Shown here: one piece after another, positions 1-5,989 of the stretch | Numbering within the stretch: position 1 is the first letter of the stretch | How the letters are laid out: each line of letters opens with the position of its first letter | DNA from: a bacterium | GTDB lineage: Bacteria; Bdellovibrionota_C; UBA2361; OMII01 | NCBI GenBank assembly: GCA_017853915.1 | Contig: JAFMIS010000141.1 | Coordinates: 1-6,543 of the forward strand | Length of the DNA stretch: 6,543 bases | Direction: 5' to 3' | Made by a program: the position numbers and the translations under genes | The notes under the pieces: generated by a model | Database searches by the model: none | What the model was told of the DNA's origin: nothing | What the model saw: only the letters and a program-made list of their open reading frames with translations

Positions 1-645
1 AGAGAGATGGGTCACTAACGATGCGTTAGCAGCAACCACTGATTGCTGCAGAGACGAGAGGTCAATTGAGCCTCCAGCTACGATACTCCGAAGCACGACT
101 CCAAGCCCCCCAACGTGAAACAGGGGCAATGACAGTTGCCAACAAGCCTCGGCCGACAGGGCACAGACATCAAGCGCGCCTTGAGCGCTCGAGAGTAATC
201 GATCAACGGGGATCAGCGCCAGTTTTGGTTCCCCACTACTTCCTGACGTCGGAACAACGACTGAAGCACTCCCGATACATTCGCCACTCAGAGCAGGAAT
301 ATCGCTCTCACGAGAGACGTTCACCCGACCAGTCGTATCCACCGCGACACTCACAGAGGCTCGGCTCCTCTTTTTTATGGCGTCGATCATAGACTGCGGC
401 CAGCGCGAGTTGCCCAAGACAACACAACTCTCAAGCTCAAGAAGCGCCAGCAACGTAACAACGGAAACCTTATCGTGTGAGGGCTGAAAAAAAATCCGAT
501 TTCCTGCGCCAACACCACCTTGGCGCAGCGTTCTGATCGTATCGTTAATGTCCGACGCTAACTCCTCGTAGGTACTATCACCGCACGGGTCGCGCAGGGC
601 TATTGCCACCCGACGAGAGAAAAATTGAGTTATGAGCCCACTCAT
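1..645 (-). CDS. menE: o-succinylbenzoate-CoA ligase (MenE), N-terminal part, runs off left edge
   Basis: Adenylate-forming (ANL superfamily) ligase that activates o-succinylbenzoate with ATP and CoA to o-succinylbenzoyl-CoA, the MenB substrate; cytosolic. The first 215 codons are visible and open with no stop. The ATP-binding P-loop motif TSGSSGEPK is at residues 133-141, followed by the conserved PLFHVGG motif (about 174-180, His177) and a VTHLS segment at the cut edge. The C-terminal domain with the hinge and catalytic lysine is outside the window. The start is ATG 645-643, which overlaps the menC stop TGA (644-642) as ATGA; a GAGG Shine-Dalgarno lies 6 bases upstream. This frame is absent from simple ORF lists because it lacks a stop inside the window. 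Family assignment rests on motifs plus the men context; the context excludes other acyl-CoA ligases. An 8-base T run in the coding strand (487-494) does not break the frame. Confidence 0.93.
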   Translation of the reverse strand, partial: MSGLITQFFSRRVAIALRDPCGDSTYEELASDINDTIRTLRQGGVGAGNRIFFQPSHDKVSVVTLLALLELESCVVLGNSRWPQSMIDAIKKRSRASVSVAVDTTGRVNVSRESDIPALSGECIGSASVVVPTSGSSGEPKLALIPVDRLLSSAQGALDVCALSAEACWQLSLPLFHVGGLGVVLRSIVAGGSIDLSSLQQSVVAANASLVTHLS

Positions 646-1709
646 ACAGTCCCTCGCCCGACGTACTCAAGCTTCCTGATGGTCTCCACATCCAGAACTG
701 GGGAGTTAACCGGAAACCTTGGTGCCACTAGATCACGATTCATAAAGGATGCCGTATCAACACCGATCGGCGAGCTCGTCTCGTGGAGCGCCGCCATTAA
801 CACGATCGAACGAAGCCCCAATCCAGATTCAAAACTTGACGATAGGGTGACTGTTATCCCCTCGCGCTCAAGCGAGCGTATCTCGCTACCGAGAGATATC
901 CATCCACCTTGGAGCGCGGGCTTTAGTACGACGTGTCGTATTCCCCACGCTTGCCACTGATCGCGACTCACTTCGCGCGCGGTTTCATCGAGAGCGAGCG
1001 AGAGAGAGGTGGATGTTATAACGTGTGGGATATCCTGAATGTCACGAAGAGGCTCCTCCACATACTCAATTGGAAGCTCCGAGCTCTGCTCGGCTAATTC
1101 CTCGAATTCGCCGCGCGATAGGGATCGATTGCCATCAAGCCGAAAGGAAACCTCAGAATCCCCGCGATTGCGCGAGCGTTTCATCGCGCTCACCACCGCG
1201 CGCCACGATTCGGGGGTGACTTTAAGCTTAATTGAGCGAAAGCCCCGTCGCTCTGCCTCAGCAATACGCTCCACTGCCTCATCTTCAGTCTTCGCCACAA
1301 TGAGCGCGTTGCTAAGGATCGTCTGGTGAATGATATGACTGAGTGCCCACGAGTCGTGAGACATGAGGTACTCAAGAAGGGCCCCCTCAAATCCACATCG
1401 CAGCGCCGGCGAACGAACCTCAGCGATCAATGATTCCCATGCTGAGATATCGCTGAGCGCGGTATGGTCTAATACCGGAACACGTGGTAGCACATCCCGA
1501 AGCTCTCGCTCAGCGTCATCGAGAGACTCTCTACTAAAGCCGGGCAACGGCGCCACCTCGCCCCAGAAGATCTGTCCGCCCGCGCATGGAACACCAAGCA
1601 CCATCACCTCGCGTTTATTTCGCGGCACGGTCAAAAACGGGAGCTCCACCGAAAGATCAAGAGCGTGTCTCTGAACGTAGAGCTCGGCCTGATGGCGCTC
1701 CGGGCTCAT
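642..1709 (-). CDS. menC: o-succinylbenzoate synthase (MenC)
   Basis: Enolase-superfamily enzyme that dehydrates SHCHC to o-succinylbenzoate in the cytosol, upstream of MenE. With the start chosen here it has 355 residues, normal for the family. An N-terminal capping domain (about 1-110) is followed by a barrel with every expected catalytic residue: the KxK pair at Lys161 and Lys163 (IKLKV), metal ligands Asp192 (RLDGN), Glu218 (VEEPL) and Asp241 (ALDE), and the opposite base Lys263 (VLKP). The SSSFESGLGLR segment (290-300) is typical of OSB synthases and separates it from muconate or dipeptide enolase relatives. Start: ATG 1709-1707 overlaps the menA stop as ATGA, mirroring the menC/menE junction. 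ATG 1718-1716 (three residues longer) is possible; neither has a clear Shine-Dalgarno, so translation is probably coupled to menA. The frame stays open up to 1931, but that extension has no family character and lies over menA. Confidence 0.94.
   Translation of the reverse strand: MSPERHQAELYVQRHALDLSVELPFLTVPRNKREVMVLGVPCAGGQIFWGEVAPLPGFSRESLDDAERELRDVLPRVPVLDHTALSDISAWESLIAEVRSPALRCGFEGALLEYLMSHDSWALSHIIHQTILSNALIVAKTEDEAVERIAEAERRGFRSIKLKVTPESWRAVVSAMKRSRNRGDSEVSFRLDGNRSLSRGEFEELAEQSSELPIEYVEEPLRDIQDIPHVITSTSLSLALDETAREVSRDQWQAWGIRHVVLKPALQGGWISLGSEIRSLEREGITVTLSSSFESGLGLRSIVLMAALHETSSPIGVDTASFMNRDLVAPRFPVNSPVLDVETIRKLEYVGRGTV
652..655 (-). promoter_or_regulatory. Shine-Dalgarno of menE
   Basis: GAGG on the minus strand, 6 bases before the ATG at 645-643 and inside the last codons of menC. 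It supports this start and suggests coupled translation across the ATGA overlap. Confidence 0.55.
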
Positions 1710-2581
1710 AGTGGACATACCAAAAAAATAGCGGTGAGAAGTGATGTGATAATTAGCAACATATTCGTCGCCGGGAGGAATCGATGGAGTTCTCGCCCCT
1801 CGGAGTGAAGAACTCCAAGGGTCAGAACGAATCCCGCGCCTACTAAAAGACTCATCACACACAGCGAGCCTACTAACCCCACTATCTGTTGAAATGAGAT
1901 AACAACAAGCGCCGAGGCAGCCAGACAACACGCGTACTCGAGACGCCCAAACTTCTCACCGAAGAGAACCACGAGGGTCCTCTTGTGAGCGATACGGTCA
2001 GATTCGCGATCACGTAGATTGTTTACCACCAAGATTCCCACCGATAGAAACCCCGGCATAAGACCAAGCATCCAGGCGTCGCTCGACCACGTGAGGGCCT
2101 GAAGATAGTACGTCCCGGCGACCGCGACTGGGCCGAAGAATATCAATACAAAGAGATCTCCCAGTCCGACATATGCCAAGGGATACGGTCCCGCGGTATA
2201 GAGCGCTCCACACGCGATCGATATCAGACCGATGGCCAGTATCGGGGTGCCGCCTCGCCACACCAAAAAAATCCCAACAAAAAGCGCCAAGGCAAAAGAC
2301 AGTATGGCGGCCATCTTCATCGCCTCGGGACTGACAAGGCCCGCCTGCGTGGCTCGGATGGGCCCAACTCGATTGCGATCTGCTCCCCTCTTAAAATCAC
2401 AGTAGTCGTTACAAAAATTCGTTCCGATCTGAATGGCGAGCGCCGCGACTACGATCAGCAAGGCGACGAGCGCGTCGTGGTGTCCATCTCGACTCGCCAG
2501 AGCGGTTCCTAGCACAACAGGAGCGATTGAGGCGCCCAGGGTCTTCGGTCGAGCCGCGTCTATCCAGACTCGCGCGTTCAT
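1706..2581 (-). CDS. menA: 1,4-dihydroxy-2-naphthoate polyprenyltransferase (MenA)
   Basis: Integral inner-membrane prenyltransferase of the UbiA family. It joins a polyprenyl diphosphate to DHNA, with loss of CO2, to give demethylmenaquinone. The protein has 291 residues, the usual size. The N-terminal WIDAARPKTL segment is typical of MenA. The first Asp-rich motif is NDYCDFKRGAD (Asn58, Asp59, Asp62, Asp68) and the second is NLRDRESDRIAHKRT (Asp191, Asp195, Lys200, Arg201); these bind the Mg-diphosphate. About eight to nine hydrophobic helices can be drawn (roughly 13-30, 37-56, 89-108, 112-131, 138-157, 168-186, 215-233, 235-256, 272-290). The start ATG 2581-2579 is fixed by a strong AGGAG 7 bases upstream. 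An upstream in-frame ATG at 2641 would add 20 polar residues overlapping menB and is rejected. The stop TGA overlaps the menC start by 4 bp. It is placed between menB and menC, unlike E. coli, where menA is unlinked to the men cluster. Confidence 0.96.
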   Translation of the reverse strand: MNARVWIDAARPKTLGASIAPVVLGTALASRDGHHDALVALLIVVAALAIQIGTNFCNDYCDFKRGADRNRVGPIRATQAGLVSPEAMKMAAILSFALALFVGIFLVWRGGTPILAIGLISIACGALYTAGPYPLAYVGLGDLFVLIFFGPVAVAGTYYLQALTWSSDAWMLGLMPGFLSVGILVVNNLRDRESDRIAHKRTLVVLFGEKFGRLEYACCLAASALVVISFQQIVGLVGSLCVMSLLVGAGFVLTLGVLHSEGRELHRFLPATNMLLIITSLLTAIFLVCPL

Positions 2582-2588
2582 AGACACG

Positions 2589-2593
2589 CTCCT
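2589..2593 (-). promoter_or_regulatory. Shine-Dalgarno of menA
   Basis: AGGAG on the minus strand, overlapping the TAG stop of menB and 7 bases from the menA ATG. It is the best ribosome-binding site in the window and decides the menA start at 2581 over the longer reading at 2641. Confidence 0.8.
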
Positions 2594-3413
2594 ATGGGCG
2601 CTTCGGAAATTTAGAGAAATTTGGCTTTCTTTTCTGCACAAACGCGTCGCGTCCCTCCTGTGCCTCCTCGGTCATGTAATAGAGGAGCGTCGCGTTTCCG
2701 GCCAACTCTTGGAGCCCACTTTGACCATCACAATCCGCGTTCAACGCGGCCTTGAGACATCGGATCGCGAGGGGTGATTTCTCAAGTATCTCTCGACACC
2801 AAGCGACCGTTTCTCTCTCTAGATCCGCCAGGGGGACAACGGTATTCACGAGTCCCATCTCAAGAGCCTGCTGGGCGTTGTATTGTCGACACAGAAACCA
2901 GATCTCCCGCGCCTTCTTCTGGCCTACGATTCGCGCAAGATACGAGGACCCAAAACCACCATCGAAGGATCCGACTTTGGGGCCAGTCTGGCCAAAGATG
3001 GCGTTATCGGCCGCAATCGTTAAATCACATACGATATGAAGGACATGGCCGCCGCCGATCGCATAGCCCGCTACCATCGCAATCACTGGTTTCGGGCAGG
3101 TTCTAATCTGTCGTTGAAGATCGAGGACGTTGAGACGATGCTTACCTTTTGCGTCTTTGTAACCCGCGTCCCCCCTAATTTTCTGATCTCCCCCAGAGCA
3201 AAACGCGTGAGGTCCCTCACCAGTCAGGATAATCACACCGACCTCATCATCTTCCCGCGCGTCCTCAAGAGCCTTGGACATCTCGGTGATTGTGAGAGGA
3301 CGAAAAGCGTTTCTCACCTGCGGACGATTAATCGTGATCTTGGCGATACCGTCGAGTTTTTCGTAACGGATATCTTCGAAAGCTCCCGCGATTTTCCAGG
3401 AAAATGCACTCAT
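2592..3413 (-). CDS. menB: 1,4-dihydroxy-2-naphthoyl-CoA synthase (MenB)
   Basis: Crotonase-superfamily enzyme that performs the intramolecular Claisen (Dieckmann-type) ring closure of o-succinylbenzoyl-CoA to DHNA-CoA; cytosolic, normally a homohexamer. The chosen start gives 273 residues, between the usual lengths of the B. subtilis and E. coli proteins. Very well conserved stretches are FEDIRYEK (12-19), ITINRPQVRNAF (26-37), the oxyanion-hole region FCSGGDQK (71-78), GYAIGGGHVLH (116-126), GQTGPKVGSFDGG (141-153) with Ser149 and Asp151, and the C-terminal LLYYMTEE with the conserved Tyr246. Gly144 in the QTG motif marks the bicarbonate-dependent type; the other type carries Asp there. ATG 3413-3411 fits the family N-terminus but has no good Shine-Dalgarno. 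An in-frame ATG at 3467 would add 18 hydrophobic residues not typical of MenB. It follows menH after a 92-bp gap and is 10 bp from menA. Confidence 0.97.
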   Translation of the reverse strand: MSAFSWKIAGAFEDIRYEKLDGIAKITINRPQVRNAFRPLTITEMSKALEDAREDDEVGVIILTGEGPHAFCSGGDQKIRGDAGYKDAKGKHRLNVLDLQRQIRTCPKPVIAMVAGYAIGGGHVLHIVCDLTIAADNAIFGQTGPKVGSFDGGFGSSYLARIVGQKKAREIWFLCRQYNAQQALEMGLVNTVVPLADLERETVAWCREILEKSPLAIRCLKAALNADCDGQSGLQELAGNATLLYYMTEEAQEGRDAFVQKRKPNFSKFPKRP

Positions 3414-3505
3414 AAGAGTCACTACGCATAAGGATACAACACCATGTCTCAATACCACGAAGCACATGAGGGGTCAAAAAACCCAATCCGGAAGACGCGC
3501 TTAAC
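3414..3505 (-). other. 92-bp menH-menB intergenic gap
   Basis: The only non-overlapping stretch longer than 10 bp in the window. It holds the tentative promoter, a short GGGT/ACCC inverted repeat around a T run (3471-3484 region) that is too weak to call a terminator, and an 18-codon open extension of the menB frame. No RNA gene is recognisable. Confidence 0.7.
3449..3477 (-). promoter_or_regulatory. possible internal promoter upstream of menB
   Basis: In the menH-menB gap, minus strand: a -35-like TTGACC (3477-3472), a 17-base spacer and a -10-like TATTGA (3454-3449) preceded by TGG, which could act as an extended -10 (TGn). Transcription would start near 3442, about 30 bases before the menB ATG. 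The -35 matches five of six sigma-70 consensus bases but the -10 only three of six, so this is tentative. It is the only intergenic space in the cluster long enough to hold a promoter. Confidence 0.25.
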
Positions 3506-4279
3506 CTATTGGAAACAAAGTCTTTTCGCCAATTCGAATGGTTTCTCAAGGAGCACCGAATGCCCCGCTTCCGCGACAACAGAGACCTCGTTTCTCGGGT
3601 TGCGGCGCGCGACCTCACGGGCAATCCCGACATATTTTTTGTCCCGCTCTCCAACAATCAATTGAAGTGGATGATGCGTCTTCTCTAGGTGCTTCCAGTA
3701 GCTCGGCATTTTTGCCGATGATGTCGCAAGCAACATCTCAGCTACGGACTCCTGCCGGACATCCACGCATCGAGATACGATCGAACTCCACAGATCGGCT
3801 GTCCACTCCTCGCTCGCGAAGATCGGTTGTCGATACCAATCTCGCAAGACTTCAGGCATGGAGTTTTTTTTAAACCTCTGGGCCCAATCAACATCAGACG
3901 CCAGTCGAGCAGCGCGTTCGTGCTCGTCCTCGTACCCGGGAAAAGTTGAGATCAACGTGAGGCTTGAGAAGAGATCCGGATAGCGCTGACTCAACCCCAC
4001 TACAATCCGTCCCCCTAGAGAGTACCCTACTCCATGCACTGGCCCCATGAGTCGTTCTTGCAACCCCCTGCCAAGCACCTCGATGATCCCTTCAAACGAT
4101 GTCGCCCCTACCGGAGCCGATGATTCCCCATGCCCCGGCAGATCGAGCGCTAGGATCTCTCGCGCTCCAGCACTCATGCGAACGATCTCTTGCCAATCAC
4201 GCGAACTACCCAAGAAGCCGTGAACCAAGAGGTATCCTGAGGCGCTACCTGAGCGGAGCGTGCGCAACGTGATAGACAT
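3506..4279 (-). CDS. menH: SHCHC synthase (MenH), alpha/beta hydrolase fold
   Basis: Catalyses 2,5-elimination of pyruvate from SEPHCHC (the MenD product) to give SHCHC for MenC; cytosolic. It has 257 residues, close to E. coli MenH. The catalytic triad is Ser87 in the nucleophile elbow GYSLGGR, Asp213 in GERDKKY and His240 in AGHSVLLEKP. The oxyanion region HGFLGS (20-25), Arg91 right after the elbow, the lid signature WAQRF (132-136) and DWYRQPIFAS (147-156) are MenH-like, which separates it from generic hydrolases. The ATG (4279-4277) abuts the menD stop TAG with no spacer and only a weak GAG upstream, so translation is probably coupled to menD. The coding strand has an in-frame A_AAA_AAC heptamer within an 8-A run at codons for Lys137-Lys138-Asn139; the frame is intact. 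Confidence 0.93.
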   Translation of the reverse strand: MSITLRTLRSGSASGYLLVHGFLGSSRDWQEIVRMSAGAREILALDLPGHGESSAPVGATSFEGIIEVLGRGLQERLMGPVHGVGYSLGGRIVVGLSQRYPDLFSSLTLISTFPGYEDEHERAARLASDVDWAQRFKKNSMPEVLRDWYRQPIFASEEWTADLWSSIVSRCVDVRQESVAEMLLATSSAKMPSYWKHLEKTHHPLQLIVGERDKKYVGIAREVARRNPRNEVSVVAEAGHSVLLEKPFELAKRLCFQ

Positions 4280-5989
4280 CTAACTCAATACCATCTTTAT
4301 TCTTGTCTGAATTAATCGGTGCAGCTCAGCATTGCTGGTTCGATCGGTAACAACCTCGATCAACGATGTACCTTTTTGCCCCACGGCGTCACGATACGCG
4401 CGCTCAAATTCCCCGAATGTCGCGGGTTTGCTGTATGAGATACCGAAACTCCGAGCGAAATTATCAAATGAGACCCCGTGAGGCGTACCAAAATATCGCT
4501 CAAAGCTTGGCTGCCGCGCCACAGGTAGGAGCGAGAATATCCCCCCACCGTTGTTATTAATCACAACGATCGTCACGGAGTGAGCAACCTCTCGAGCAAA
4601 ACTTAGAGAATTTAGGTCATGAAGAAGAGATAGATCGCCTACAACCAACGTACATGCCTGCCTCAATCCATACGAGGCGCCAAACGCCGTCGCTACAACT
4701 CCATCTATTCCACTAGCTCCTCGATTAGCCACCACATACGGAGCGTCTTTTCGCGGCGCAGCGAACATATCAAAGTCCCGTATCGGCATGCTATTTCCCA
4801 GCATCAGCACATGCTCCGCGGGCGCTAGTCGCGCGACAGCACGCAGCACTGATGGCTCAGAGAGCGAACTGGACGTCTTGGGGGACAGCTCGCTCTCAAG
4901 AGCGCTGGCCACCGCCTCGCCCCGTGAAACAAAACTCTTCACAAAGCTCTGCTCTTGATTATTTTGTAGTGAAGATATTCTTGCGCTCAAGCCTCCATAC
5001 TCGGTTACAAAGCGCTCGGAGATACCGCACAAAGGGTTTATGTTGCTGGCGCGCGATGAAATAGCGACAACTCGAGTGTCGGAAGAGGCTTTCAAAAGAG
5101 CGGAGATTCGCTTCGATACAATTCTACCTCCAAAAAAAAGCACCGTATCCGGTTTTAACGCGGCAGGGAGCTCCTCAAGAAGAGCCAGATCGCCATACGA
5201 TACAAGCGTGGGCAGGCGCGTGTCGCATCTAAGATTAGACAGCGAGTCGGCAAGCGTCACCCAGCCAAGAGAGCCTACACATGAACGCACATGTTCTGTT
5301 TCGGTTTGGTTCTCAAGCTCTCCGACAACGCACACGCCACGACGAGATCCCTCAATAGTTGAGAGCAGCGCGGAGATATTAGAAGTGCTAGAAATACACC
5401 GATGCGACACGCGCTCGATAGTCGCCTCTGAGGACACTACCTCAATGTCACCATCCTCCGGGAGAAATGGTTCGCGGAACATCCAATTCACGTGAACGGG
5501 CTGATATCCTCCACTTCGATCCCATGCTTGGGCCGCCCAATCGCGCACAACATCGAGTGGAATATCAGGTGTCGCGCAGGGGATATCGATGTACCACGAT
5601 ACATGGGCCCCAAAGATATTATTTTGATCGATGGTTTGATTACTCCCACGATCTCGAAGCTCAGGGGGTCGATCCGCGCTTATCACAATCAAGGGTACGT
5701 GTGCCTGATGAGCCTCAACAACCGCCGGTAACACGTTCGCCACCGCCGTGCCGGACGTTGTAATAATACAGGTTGGAGCTCGAGAGGCTTTTGCCGCTCC
5801 AAGGGCAAAGAACGCCAGCCCCCGCTCGTCAAAATGCACCATGGTCGCTTCATCAAAAATACGCGCTGCTTGTATCGCCAACACGGTTGACCGAGAACCA
5901 GGAGCTATACACACACGCTCAACCCCAAGGCTTCGTAGCTGCGTCAGAAAAACATGCGCCCACCGATGCGCGAGAATAGGATCATGCAT
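4280..5989 (-). CDS. menD: SEPHCHC synthase (MenD)
   Basis: Thiamine-diphosphate enzyme that decarboxylates 2-oxoglutarate and adds the resulting semialdehyde unit to isochorismate, the first committed step; cytosolic. It has 569 residues, near the E. coli length. N-terminal pyrimidine-binding domain: APGSRST (29-35), catalytic Glu55 in HFDERG, ADRP with Arg107, and SNQTID with Asn117-Gln118; these numbers match the E. coli active-site residues. A central domain follows (about 185-370). C-terminal diphosphate-binding domain: GNSMPIRD (398-405), NRGASGIDG (422-430), and the GDLSLLHD (451-458) to NNN (478-480) ThDP/Mg motif. ATG 5989-5987 is chosen because the family begins near here and AGGAG lies 10 bases upstream. 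The open frame to 6112 adds 41 Cys/Arg-rich residues over menF and is rejected. It overlaps the end of menF by 8 bp and abuts menH. Confidence 0.96.
   Translation of the reverse strand: MHDPILAHRWAHVFLTQLRSLGVERVCIAPGSRSTVLAIQAARIFDEATMVHFDERGLAFFALGAAKASRAPTCIITTSGTAVANVLPAVVEAHQAHVPLIVISADRPPELRDRGSNQTIDQNNIFGAHVSWYIDIPCATPDIPLDVVRDWAAQAWDRSGGYQPVHVNWMFREPFLPEDGDIEVVSSEATIERVSHRCISSTSNISALLSTIEGSRRGVCVVGELENQTETEHVRSCVGSLGWVTLADSLSNLRCDTRLPTLVSYGDLALLEELPAALKPDTVLFFGGRIVSKRISALLKASSDTRVVAISSRASNINPLCGISERFVTEYGGLSARISSLQNNQEQSFVKSFVSRGEAVASALESELSPKTSSSLSEPSVLRAVARLAPAEHVLMLGNSMPIRDFDMFAAPRKDAPYVVANRGASGIDGVVATAFGASYGLRQACTLVVGDLSLLHDLNSLSFAREVAHSVTIVVINNNGGGIFSLLPVARQPSFERYFGTPHGVSFDNFARSFGISYSKPATFGEFERAYRDAVGQKGTSLIEVVTDRTSNAELHRLIQTRIKMVLS

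Noticed and set aside
66..392. Plus-strand open frame of 108 codons
   Set aside because: It is a shadow of menE, whose minus-strand frame carries the P-loop and other conserved motifs. The predicted plus-strand protein is Arg/Ser-rich with no recognisable domain.
990..1012. GA-rich repeat (gagcgagcgagagagagg) as a possible microsatellite
   Set aside because: It encodes the Ser-Leu-Ser-Leu-Ala-Leu barrel strand before Asp241 of MenC and is explained by coding content; the repeat is imperfect.
1710..1931. Long N-terminal extension of the menC frame (74 extra residues)
   Set aside because: It lies entirely over the conserved C-terminal coding region of menA, is not MenC-like, and a start with an ATGA overlap is available at 1709.
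3414..3467. 18-residue hydrophobic extension of MenB that could look like a signal peptide
   Set aside because: MenB is cytosolic, the extension is not typical of the family, and the ATG at 3467 has no ribosome-binding site. The tentative promoter would also fall over it.
3468..3490. GGGT/ACCC inverted repeat with a T run after menH, considered as a terminator
   Set aside because: The stem is only about four pairs and the T run is in the loop rather than after the stem, so it does not fit an intrinsic terminator.
5040..5495. Plus-strand open frame of 151 codons
   Set aside because: Antisense to the middle of menD, Arg/Ser-rich composition, no motif; a shadow frame.
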